From Haloechinothrix_A salitolerans (GTDB lineage Bacteria > Actinomycetota > Actinomycetes > Mycobacteriales > Pseudonocardiaceae): a DNA stretch of 64,000 bases. Below are positions 25,267 to 34,602 of this stretch, piece by piece (positions within the stretch are counted from its first letter, which is position 1; each line of letters opens with the position of its first letter). Under the pieces are notes generated by a model, which was given only the letters and a program-made list of their open reading frames with translations, had not been told where the DNA came from and made no database searches. A program made the translations under genes and the position numbers. The stretch lies in NCBI RefSeq assembly GCF_039544105.1, contig NZ_BAABLA010000117.1. One strand, written 5' to 3'.

Positions 25267-25863
25267 GTGACGACGGTCTTGATCTGCGACGACCGACGCA
25301 GTGTGCGCGAAGGGCTCACCCGAGTGATGTCCGCCGTGCCGGGCGTCAGTCGCATTGACTGCGTAGCACACGGTGACGAGTTGCTCTCCCGGTTCTCGCG
25401 GCAGCCGGTCGACGTCGTGCTGGTCGGTACCCAGCGCGCCGTGCCAACCGGGGTCGAAGCGACCCGGCGACTCGTCTCAGCGAACCCACAGGCGAACGTG
25501 ATCGTGTTCGGTGCGCCTGACGATGCCGGGAGCATCGCTGCCGCGATCGCCGGCGGCGCGAGGGGCTATCTGCGGTGGGACGCGTCGCGTCCCGAGCTGG
25601 TCGCCGCACTCGCGCACACGCTGGCGAGCACCTCGGTGCCGTCGCAACGGCAACCCTCCGACCCCGGCGTGCAGCTCACCGAGCGGGAGCTGCAGGTGCT
25701 TCGCGGCATGAGCCAGGGCAAAAGCAATGGTCAGATAGGACGTGAGCTGTATCTCTCCGAGGACACGGTGAAGACGCACGCGCGTCGGTTGTTCCGGAAG
25801 CTCGGTGTGCGCGATCGTGCGCAGGCCGTCGCTCACGGCTTCCGTCGCGGGCTCGTGTCGTAA
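25267..25863 (+). CDS. bldM: BldM-like orphan response regulator with inactive receiver
   Basis: A 198-residue protein. The C-terminal LuxR-type helix-turn-helix (LTERELQVLRGMSQGKSN, then SEDTVKTHARRLFRKLG) closely matches Streptomyces BldM, recalled from memory, and BldM neighbours whiD and guaB in Streptomyces as here. The receiver retains an acidic pair (CDD at 7-9), but the phosphoacceptor is Gly54 in place of Asp (VVLVGTQ), and the conserved Lys after GARGYL is replaced (GARGYLRWD). It should therefore act without phosphorylation, as BldM does with WhiI. The GTG follows ggaagga by six bases. Confidence 0.88.
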   Translation: MTTVLICDDRRSVREGLTRVMSAVPGVSRIDCVAHGDELLSRFSRQPVDVVLVGTQRAVPTGVEATRRLVSANPQANVIVFGAPDDAGSIAAAIAGGARGYLRWDASRPELVAALAHTLASTSVPSQRQPSDPGVQLTERELQVLRGMSQGKSNGQIGRELYLSEDTVKTHARRLFRKLGVRDRAQAVAHGFRRGLVS

Positions 25864-25886
25864 CCCGCGTTCGTTCGACTGGTCAC

Positions 25887-25923
25887 CAAGGGGTCTCGCC
25901 GACAAGGCGGGGCCCCTTGTTTT
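25887..25923 (+). terminator. Rho-independent terminator after bldM
   Basis: Arms caaggggtctcgcc and ggcggggccccttg around a five-base loop are followed directly by TTTT. This is the clearest classical terminator of the window and separates bldM from sigD. Confidence 0.88.
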
Positions 25924-26047
25924 GGCTGGGGTCACGTTCGCTCGCCGTCGTGGCCAGGTACGGTGGTCACCGGCGCGAGTGACCGCCGAACGGTCGCGCG
26001 CTGTACTCTTTGTCCGCCTAGGAGTAACACCAGAACCGTTGTCTGCG

Positions 26048-26620
26048 ATGGCCAATATGGGGGACGGACTAGATGAGTCAGTCGCCGCCGCCGTTGAGGG
26101 CGAACCTCACGCGGTCGAGCGGCTGCTCGCTGCTATCCGTCCGCTGGTAGTGCGGTATTGCCGCGCTCGTGTCGGCAGGCAGGAGCGATCGTTCGCGTCG
26201 GCGGACGACGTCGCACAGGAGGTGTGTCTCGCGGTGCTCACGGCGTTGCCCACGTACCGGGATCAGGGGCGCCCCTTCCTGGCATTCGTCTACGGGATCG
26301 CGCAGCACAAGGTCGCTGACGCGCACAGATCGGCCGCGCGGAACCGGTCGGAGCCGGTTCCGGAAGTACCCGATGAGGTCGAGAATGGCATCGGGCCTGA
26401 GCAGCACGCCCTGCAAGGTGAGCTGAACGAGCGGATGTCACGACTGCTACGGATCCTGCCCGAGAAGCAGCGCGAGATCGTGGTGTTGCGCGTCGTTGTC
26501 GGGCTTTCCGCCGAGGAGGCCGCCGAGGCGGTTGGTTCGACGCCCGGCGCGGTCCGGGTCGCCCAGCATCGTGCGCTGGCGCGGCTGCGGAAGGCGCTGG
26601 CCGCTGAGGAGGTGGTCTGA
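26048..26620 (+). CDS. sigD: ECF-type RNA polymerase sigma factor SigD
   Basis: A 190-residue ECF sigma factor. Region 2 shows VVRYCRARVGRQERSFASAD and RPFLAFVYGIAQHKVADAHR; region 4 shows LPEKQREIVVLRVVVGLSAE and GSTPGAVRVAQHRALARLR. These match mycobacterial SigD closely, and the guaB neighbourhood is the same. The ATG at 26048 lacks a close ribosome site; a TTG at 26039 in frame is an alternative, 14 bases after aggag. The anti-sigma gene rsdA starts at the next base after its stop, so the pair is coupled. Confidence 0.93.
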   Translation: MANMGDGLDESVAAAVEGEPHAVERLLAAIRPLVVRYCRARVGRQERSFASADDVAQEVCLAVLTALPTYRDQGRPFLAFVYGIAQHKVADAHRSAARNRSEPVPEVPDEVENGIGPEQHALQGELNERMSRLLRILPEKQREIVVLRVVVGLSAEEAAEAVGSTPGAVRVAQHRALARLRKALAAEEVV

Positions 26621-27532
26621 GTGTCGACGAGCTACGGCCGCGACGACGAGCATGACCAGCTGGACGTCGATCTGTCCCAGGTAAGGGCGGACGACGCGCT
26701 GCTAGACGCGCTCGGCGGTGCTGATCCGAAACTGGCCGACGAACTCGGCGAGGCGGAGCTCAACGCCCTCCTGCTTTCGTGGAGCAGGGAGGTCGACGGC
26801 GAGCCGATGCCGGAGCTCGTGAGCGTCGACACGGCGGTCACCACGATCCAGGCCGCTACCGCGAATCAGAAGACCGAGCGCCGCGAACGCAGGCGCAGGC
26901 TGCTCGTGCCCGTCGCCGCCGCGGCATCGGTCCTTGTCATCGCGTTCGGTGGCGCCAGCGTCGCCGCTCGCGAAGCGATGCCTGGCGACACCTTGTGGGG
27001 TCTGACCCAGGTGCTCTACGCGGACAAGGCGGATTCCGTCGAGGCGTCGTTCGAGGTCAAAGCGGAGTTCAAGCGGGCACGCGACGCGATCAGCGATGGT
27101 GAGCTCGATACGGCGCGTGATGCGCTGAACAAGGCGAGGGTGTCCCTGGAGTCGGTCCGTGACGAGGAGAATCACGACGGGCTGAGCCGGGAGCATCGGG
27201 AGCTGATGACGCAGCTCAGGGAGAACGACGGCACGCCGGCCGACGATGACGATGAGCCGACAACGACGACCGAGAGTCCGTCCTCGTCGTCCTCGACGTC
27301 CCCATCGCCGTCGTCGACGTCGGAGCCACCGCTGATCAAGCCGCCGCCGGAGGGCAGCGAGTCGACGTCGCCGAGCAGTTCCCCCAGCGAGGAGCCGGCT
27401 ACGAGCGAGTCGCCGTCCAGCACGACGACGAGCGGCACGTCGACGAGCGACAACACGTCGGCGCAGTCCGACGACGGCAGCACGTCGGACTCCGGCTCGG
27501 AGGTCGAGTCGCAGTCCGAGCCGGTCGGCTGA
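26621..27532 (+). CDS. rsdA: Anti-sigma-D factor RsdA
   Basis: A 303-residue single-pass membrane protein. The cytoplasmic part carries the sigma-binding segment LDVDLSQVRADDALLDALG (about 14-32) and ELNALLLSWSREVD. A membrane span covers about 94-115. Outside lies a helical region (EVKAEFKRARDAISDGELD), then a long Ser/Thr/Pro-rich tail. RsdA holds SigD inactive; in mycobacteria release involves regulated degradation. The GTG directly follows the sigD stop. Confidence 0.9.
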   Translation: MSTSYGRDDEHDQLDVDLSQVRADDALLDALGGADPKLADELGEAELNALLLSWSREVDGEPMPELVSVDTAVTTIQAATANQKTERRERRRRLLVPVAAAASVLVIAFGGASVAAREAMPGDTLWGLTQVLYADKADSVEASFEVKAEFKRARDAISDGELDTARDALNKARVSLESVRDEENHDGLSREHRELMTQLRENDGTPADDDDEPTTTTESPSSSSSTSPSPSSTSEPPLIKPPPEGSESTSPSSSPSEEPATSESPSSTTTSGTSTSDNTSAQSDDGSTSDSGSEVESQSEPVG

Positions 27533-27542
27533 CCTTCCTCGG

Positions 27543-27938
27543 CTAGCGCGCGGTCTCGTTGGCCCTGATGCCGTCGGCGAAGCCCCGGCAGTACTCCCAG
27601 CTCACGTAGTCCATCGGGTTGGGCGCGAACGCTGGTTCGTGCGGGCGCATCTTGCCGTCGCCGAGCAACTGTTCCAAGCTCGCGCGCAGCAAGTGCCAGT
27701 CGTGATAGTGGGGTTCCTCACAGTCCGAGCAGTCGACGACAATGCCGCGCACGCCGCGCGGTTCCAGGAGCTTCTGGTAGAACGCCAGGTCGGCGAGGTC
27801 AGCGAGCAATTCCGCACGCTCCGACTCGGTGATCGGCTCGCCGGGTTCCTCTGGCAGCTCGTCGAGGTCCTTCGCGGGATCGTGCGGATCGTCCGCGAAC
27901 GGGTCTGGTGGCAACTCCTCGTTGGTCACGAGTCGCAC
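27543..27938 (-). CDS. Conserved hypothetical protein, DUF5319-like (cf. Rv3412)
   Basis: A 131-residue acidic cytosolic protein. A proline/Asp-rich N terminus (PPDPFADDPHDP) precedes a compact domain with VDCSDCEEPHYHDWHLLRA, where two Cys and three His may bind metal, and a late WEYCRGF. It converges with rsdA, only ten bases between stops. The same gene flanks sigD-rsdA and guaB in mycobacteria. The start is a GTG at 27938; a second GTG three codons in is possible. Function unknown. Confidence 0.8.
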   Translation of the reverse strand: MRLVTNEELPPDPFADDPHDPAKDLDELPEEPGEPITESERAELLADLADLAFYQKLLEPRGVRGIVVDCSDCEEPHYHDWHLLRASLEQLLGDGKMRPHEPAFAPNPMDYVSWEYCRGFADGIRANETAR

Positions 27939-28101
27939 GGTACCGCCTCATGCCGACACGGTGTCCAGATACCATCGGTTCAGGAGGCATAGGTCGCATT
28001 CCGGTGTCGCGCCGCTGACACTGGAATGCTGCCGAGTCGCTCATCGTTCATCCACCACAGGCAGCGCAGAGGCCAGGCGGCAAGGAAGGTCCAGTTACCC
28101 G

Positions 28102-29637
28102 ATGACCAGCGAGTCGGACGCCCACCACAGCATGGCGACGAGCGATGCGTTCCTGCCGAGCAAGTTCGCCTCGCTCGGCCTGACCTTCGACGACGTCCTG
28201 CTGCTTCCCGCGGAGACGGATGTGGTGCCCAGCGCGGTGGACACCGGAGCCAAGCTGACGCGCAACGTCTCGCTGCGGGTGCCGCTCGTCTCCGCCGCGA
28301 TGGACACGGTGACCGAGTCGCGGATGGCGATCGCGATGGCACGGCAGGGCGGCATCGGCGTATTGCAGCGCAACCTCGCCATCGAGGATCAGGCGTCCCA
28401 GGTCGAGGTCGTCAAGCGCTCCGAGGCGGGCATGGTGACCGACCCGATCACCTGCTCGCCGGAGGACACGCTGTCCGAGGTCGACGCGCTGTGCGCGCGG
28501 TACCGGATCTCCGGGGTGCCGGTTACCGACGCCGACGGTTCGCTTGTCGGCATCATCACCAACCGGGATATGCGGTTCGAGGCCGACCACTCCCGCCCGG
28601 TCAGCGAGGTCATGACGAAGCAGCCGCTGGTCACCGCGCAGGTTGGCGTGTCGGCCGATGTAGCGCTCGGCCTGCTGCGCAGGCACAAGGTGGAGAAGCT
28701 GCCGATCGTCGACGGCGCCGGCAAGCTGCGCGGCCTGATCACCGTGAAGGACTTCGTCAAGACCGAGCAGTACCCGAACGCCACCAAGGACACCGACGGC
28801 AGGCTGCTGTGCGCGGCCGCTGTCGGCGTCGGGGAGAGCGGACGCAAGCGCGCGATGGCGCTGGCTGACGCCGGGGTCGACGTCATCATGGTCGACACGG
28901 CGCACGGGCACTCCCGCGACGTCATCGAGACCGTCACGGCGCTGAAGCATGAGCTGGGGACGTCGGTGGACATCGTCGGCGGCAACGTCGCGACCAAGGC
29001 GGGCGCCGAGGCGCTGGTCGAGGCGGGCGCGGACGGCATCAAGGTGGGCGTGGGACCGGGCTCGATCTGCACAACACGGGTCGTGGCCGGGGTTGGTGTG
29101 CCGCAAATCACCGCGATCTACGAGGTCGCGCGGGCCTGCCGCCCCGCTGGCGTGCCGGTCATCGGCGACGGCGGCATCCAGTACTCCGGCGACATCGCCA
29201 AGGCCATCGCCGCGGGCGCGTCCACGGTGATGCTGGGCAGCCTGCTCGCTGGCACCGCCGAGGCCCCTGGCGACCTGGTGCTGGTCAACGGCAAGCAGTT
29301 CAAGACGTACCGGGGCATGGGTTCGCTCGGCGCGATGCAGTCGCGCGACGGCGGCAAGTCGTACTCCAAGGACCGCTACGCGCAGGACGACGTCCTCTCC
29401 GAGGACAAGCTGGTGCCTGAAGGGATCGAGGGACGCACTCCGTACCGAGGGCCGCTGGCTACCGTGGTGCACCAGCTGGTCGGCGGGTTGCGGTCGGCGA
29501 TGGGCTACACCGGAGCGCGAAACATCGCCGAGCTGCAGGACGCGCAGCTGGTGCGGATCACGGCGGCCGGGCTCAAGGAGAGCCACCCGCACGACATCAC
29601 GATGACCGTCGAGGCACCCAACTACACCGCACGCTGA
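28102..29637 (+). CDS. guaB: IMP dehydrogenase
   Basis: A 511-residue IMPDH that oxidises IMP to XMP with NAD, the committed step to GMP. The barrel opens with SLGLTFDDVLLLPAETDVVP; a two-CBS insert follows (near 110-230); the catalytic Cys lies in GPGSICTTR; the flap has GMGSLGAM and the C-terminal region GLRSAMGYTGA. The ATG at 28102 is about 12 bases after aaggaagg; an ATG ten codons on is an alternative. guaB3 follows after 53 bases. Confidence 0.97.
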   Translation: MTSESDAHHSMATSDAFLPSKFASLGLTFDDVLLLPAETDVVPSAVDTGAKLTRNVSLRVPLVSAAMDTVTESRMAIAMARQGGIGVLQRNLAIEDQASQVEVVKRSEAGMVTDPITCSPEDTLSEVDALCARYRISGVPVTDADGSLVGIITNRDMRFEADHSRPVSEVMTKQPLVTAQVGVSADVALGLLRRHKVEKLPIVDGAGKLRGLITVKDFVKTEQYPNATKDTDGRLLCAAAVGVGESGRKRAMALADAGVDVIMVDTAHGHSRDVIETVTALKHELGTSVDIVGGNVATKAGAEALVEAGADGIKVGVGPGSICTTRVVAGVGVPQITAIYEVARACRPAGVPVIGDGGIQYSGDIAKAIAAGASTVMLGSLLAGTAEAPGDLVLVNGKQFKTYRGMGSLGAMQSRDGGKSYSKDRYAQDDVLSEDKLVPEGIEGRTPYRGPLATVVHQLVGGLRSAMGYTGARNIAELQDAQLVRITAAGLKESHPHDITMTVEAPNYTAR

Positions 29638-29690
29638 GCGACGCGGCGAACGGTTAGGCTGCGCGGGTCAGCAAGCGAAGGGATTCTCAC

Positions 29691-30827
29691 GTGCGGGACA
29701 TGGTTGAGATCGGCATGGGGCGCACCGCGCGCCGTGCCTATGACCTCGATGACATCGAGATCGTCACGTCGCGGCGCACGCGGTCATCCAAGATCGTGTC
29801 GACCGCGTGGCAGATCGACGCCTACCGTTTCGACCTGCCGCTGGTGACGCATCCAACCGACGCGATCGTGTCGCCGGACACCGCGATCTCCATCGGAGAG
29901 CTTGGCGGGCTTGGCGTGCTGAACGCCGAGGGCCTGTGGGCGCGGCACAGCAACGTCGAGGAGGCACTCGACTCGGTCATCGCGGCGGCCGACGACATCG
30001 ACGACACCGACGCGATCGTGCGCCGGTTGCAGACGCTGCACGCCGCGCCGTTGCGCATGGACCTCATCGCGGAAGCGATCAAGAAGGTGCGCGAGGCCGG
30101 CGTGACGGTCGCGGTGCGGGTGAGCCCGCAGCACGCGGCCGAGTTGACGCCGGACCTGCTCGCGGCGGGTGTCGAGGTGCTGGTCGTGCAGGGCACGATC
30201 GTCTCCGCCGAGCACGTGTCGAAGGACGGCGAGCAGCCGCTCAATCTGAAGGAGTTCATCTCCGAGCTGGACGTGCCGGTCGTCGCCGGTGGCGTGAGCG
30301 ACTACCGCACCGCGATGCACCTGATGCGCACCGGCGCGGCCGGCGTGATCGTCGGGCACGGCTACTCGCCCGGCGTCACCACCACCGACAGGGTGCTTGG
30401 CATCGGCGTGCCGATGGCCACCGCGATCATCGACGCCGCTGCCGCGCGCCGCGACTATCTCGACGAGACCGGTGGCCGGTACGTGCACGTCCTCGCCGAC
30501 GGCGGGGTGGCGTGCAGTGGCGACATCGCCAAGGCCGTCGCCTGCGGCGCGGACGCCGTGATGCTCGGCGCGCCGCTCGCCGCCGCCGCCGAAGCCCCTG
30601 GCCAGGGGCTGTACTGGACGTCGGCCGCCGCGCACCCCTCGCTGCCGCGTTCGCGGGTCGCCGCTGGTCCGGACCACGAGGTCGACCTCAAGACGTTGCT
30701 CTACGGCCCGTCGTCCGACGCCGACGGCACCGTGAACCTGTTCGGCGCGCTACGCCGAGCTATGGCGAAAACCGGCTACTCCGACCTCAAGGAGTTCCAG
30801 AAGGTCGACCTGAACGTCCGTCGCTGA
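29691..30827 (+). CDS. guaB3: GuaB3, IMP dehydrogenase-family protein without CBS domains
   Basis: A 378-residue barrel protein that opens with VEIGMGRTARRAYDLDDIEI. It lacks the CBS insert, and the loop that would carry the catalytic Cys reads VGHGYSPGVTTTDR, so IMP oxidation by the usual mechanism is not expected. LADGGVACSGDIAKAVACGADAVMLG shows the phosphate-binding region is kept. Actinobacteria conserve this paralogue next to guaB. Its role, possibly GMP reductase-like or regulatory, is not settled. The start is a GTG at 29691. Confidence 0.92.
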   Translation: MRDMVEIGMGRTARRAYDLDDIEIVTSRRTRSSKIVSTAWQIDAYRFDLPLVTHPTDAIVSPDTAISIGELGGLGVLNAEGLWARHSNVEEALDSVIAAADDIDDTDAIVRRLQTLHAAPLRMDLIAEAIKKVREAGVTVAVRVSPQHAAELTPDLLAAGVEVLVVQGTIVSAEHVSKDGEQPLNLKEFISELDVPVVAGGVSDYRTAMHLMRTGAAGVIVGHGYSPGVTTTDRVLGIGVPMATAIIDAAAARRDYLDETGGRYVHVLADGGVACSGDIAKAVACGADAVMLGAPLAAAAEAPGQGLYWTSAAAHPSLPRSRVAAGPDHEVDLKTLLYGPSSDADGTVNLFGALRRAMAKTGYSDLKEFQKVDLNVRR

Positions 30828-30883
30828 CCCGCCAGTAACTTACCTCTGGTCAGGACTGCGCCAAGCGGGTTATCCTGACCGGT

Positions 30884-32599
30884 GTGACTGCGCGTAACAC
30901 GAACGAGCCTGACTACGACGTCATCATCGTCGGCTCTGGATTCGGCGGCAGTGTCGCCGCGCTCCGGCTGACCGAGAAGGGCTACCGGGTAGCCGTGATC
31001 GAGGCGGGGCGCAGGTTCACCGACGACGAGTTCGCCACGACGTCCTGGGATCTCCGCAAGTTCCTGTGGGCGCCCGAGCTGGGCTGCTACGGCATCCAGC
31101 GGATCCACATGCTCAAGGACTGCATGATCCTGGCTGGCTCCGGCGTCGGCGGTGGCTCGCTGGTGTACGCGAACACGCTTTACCGGCCGCTCAGGCCGTT
31201 CTACCAGGACAAGCAGTGGTCACACATCACGGACTGGGAGGACGAGCTCGCACCGCACTACGACCAGGCGAGTCGGATGCTCGGCGTGGTCACCTGCCCG
31301 CTCGACACCCCGCACGACGAGGTCATGCGCAAGGTCGCGGCGGACATGGGCATCGCGGACAGCTACCACCCGACGCCGGTCGGTGTGTACTTCGGTGAGA
31401 AGGGCAAGACAGCGTCCGACCCGTACTTCGGCGGCGAGGGCCCGGAGCGCACCGGCTGTATCGAGTGCGGCAGCTGCATGACCGGCTGCCGCCACAACGC
31501 GAAGAACACGCTGGTCAAGAACTACCTGTACCTGGCGGAGAAGAACGGCGCGAAGGTCATCCCGATGACGACGGTGACCGCGCTACGCCCGCGCGGCGAC
31601 GGCTCCTACGAGGTCGACATCCGCAAGACTGGCAGGCACTCCAAGCGGTTCCGGCACACCCTCACCGCGGGCAAGGTCGTGCTCGCGGCGGGCACATGGG
31701 GCACACAGAACCTCCTACACAAGATGCGCGACACCGGCACGCTGCCGAAGCTTTCCGACAAGCTCGGCGTGCTGACCAGGACCAACTCCGAGGCGATCAT
31801 CGGGTCGTCGCGGATCACGGTGGATCCCGAGCGCGACTTCAGCAAGGGTGTCGCGATCACGTCGTCCATCCACCCGGATGAGATCACCCACATCGAGCCG
31901 GTGCGCTACGGCAAGGGCAGCAACGCCATGGGCCTGCTGCAGACGCTGGCCACGGACGCCACGCAGGAGACATCGCGGCTGCGGCAGTTCTTCAGCTTCC
32001 TGGCGCGCAATCCGATCACCACCGCGAAGCTCCTGCGCACGTACCGCTGGAGCGAGCGGACGATGATCCTGCTCGTGATGCAGTCGCTCGACAACTCGAT
32101 CACGACGTACACGAAGAAGGGCCTGTTCGGGCGACGCAAGTACACGTCAAAGCAGGGCCACGGCGTGCCGAACCCGACGTTCATCAAGTCCGGCTACGAC
32201 GCCAACCAACTCGCCGCGAAGTACATCGACGGCATGGCGGGCAGCACCTGGAGCGAACTGTTCAATATCCCGCTGACCGCGCACTTCATCGGGGGGTGCG
32301 CGATCGGGGACAGCGAGCAGGACGGTGTGATCGACCCGTATCACCGGGTGTTCAACTATCCGGGTGTGTCCGTCGTGGACGGCGCGGCGATCACCGCGAA
32401 CCTGGGCGTGAACCCGTCGTTGACGATTACCGCGCAGGCCGAGCGGGCGATGTCGTTCTGGCCAAACAAGGGCGAGACGGACCCGCGCCCCGAGCAGTCC
32501 GACGGCTACCGGCGGATCGCTCCGGTCGCGCCCGTGTCACCCGCGGTACCCGCCGACGCGCCTGGCGCGCTGCGGCTACCCATCGCCGAGGTGCGCTGA
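30884..32599 (+). CDS. choD: GMC-family oxidoreductase, ChoD-type (putative cholesterol oxidase)
   Basis: A 571-residue flavoprotein. The FAD dinucleotide fold is IIVGSGFGGSVAALRL; the GMC signature appears at GSGVGGGSLVYANTLY; the C-terminal region has HFIGGCAIGDS and VSVVDGAAITANLGVNPSLT. Four cysteines at 192, 195, 198 and 202 make a CX2CX2CX3C pattern like a ferredoxin cluster. The protein has no signal peptide. The start is a GTG; tatcct at 30871-30876 sits just upstream, so the message may be leaderless. Gene order guaB-guaB3-choD-guaA is as in mycobacteria. Cholesterol as the substrate is by homology only. Confidence 0.85.
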   Translation: MTARNTNEPDYDVIIVGSGFGGSVAALRLTEKGYRVAVIEAGRRFTDDEFATTSWDLRKFLWAPELGCYGIQRIHMLKDCMILAGSGVGGGSLVYANTLYRPLRPFYQDKQWSHITDWEDELAPHYDQASRMLGVVTCPLDTPHDEVMRKVAADMGIADSYHPTPVGVYFGEKGKTASDPYFGGEGPERTGCIECGSCMTGCRHNAKNTLVKNYLYLAEKNGAKVIPMTTVTALRPRGDGSYEVDIRKTGRHSKRFRHTLTAGKVVLAAGTWGTQNLLHKMRDTGTLPKLSDKLGVLTRTNSEAIIGSSRITVDPERDFSKGVAITSSIHPDEITHIEPVRYGKGSNAMGLLQTLATDATQETSRLRQFFSFLARNPITTAKLLRTYRWSERTMILLVMQSLDNSITTYTKKGLFGRRKYTSKQGHGVPNPTFIKSGYDANQLAAKYIDGMAGSTWSELFNIPLTAHFIGGCAIGDSEQDGVIDPYHRVFNYPGVSVVDGAAITANLGVNPSLTITAQAERAMSFWPNKGETDPRPEQSDGYRRIAPVAPVSPAVPADAPGALRLPIAEVR

Positions 32600-32620
32600 G
32601 GGGCGCTGACGGCCAACCTT

Positions 32621-32710
32621 GCGGGCGGATCTTGAGCGTTTCTGGTCGTCCGACATCTCATGACACACGGCAGTCGTCCGAACAGCCAAAGATGCTCAAG
32701 ATCCACCCGC
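32621..32710. repeat. 90-base inverted-repeat element between choD and guaA
   Basis: Arms GCGGGCGGATCTTGAGC (32621-32637) and GCTCAAGATCCACCCGC (32694-32710) match at 16 of 17 positions. Inside are two copies of gtcgtccga. The size and layout recall the element at 3694-3777 although the arms differ. It may end choD transcription or be a mobile or REP-like repeat. Confidence 0.5.
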
Positions 32711-32841
32711 TGCGAGCCGAGACGCACCAGGCGGCGTGACTGGACGTCGAGAGCGCGCCGGAGCCTGCCGTGCCCCGCCCCCGGTGTGGCGGCCGTCGCC
32801 TGGGATGATGGGGCCAGGCCGTGTACGCAGGAGGTTCGCTG

Positions 32842-34398
<1,557 letters not shown>

Positions 34399-34602
34399 TC
34401 ACCGATCGCGGCCGAGTGAGCTGGCCAGCAGCGAGACCCCAATGGCGGCAGCCGCGCCTGCCAGCAGCCAGCGCAGGTCGATGTCGGGTAGCCATGACGC
34501 GCCGTCGCTGAGCACGTAGCCCGCGACGAGCAGCGTCACGACGCCGCTGATCAGTGCGAACAGGTCGACGCGGCGGGTGCTGTGGTCGCTTGTGTCAGCC
34601 AC
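34399..34602 (-). CDS. Small two-span membrane protein
   Basis: A 67-residue protein with two predicted membrane spans (LFALISGVVTLLVAGYVL and LLAGAAAAIGVSLLASSL) joined by a loop WLPDIDLR. It starts inside the last codons of the PspC-domain gene upstream on the same strand (eight-base overlap), so the two are coupled. Its stop abuts the convergent guaA stop. Function unknown; it may be an accessory of the PspC/LiaF-like protein. Confidence 0.7.
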   Translation of the reverse strand: MADTSDHSTRRVDLFALISGVVTLLVAGYVLSDGASWLPDIDLRWLLAGAAAAIGVSLLASSLGRDR

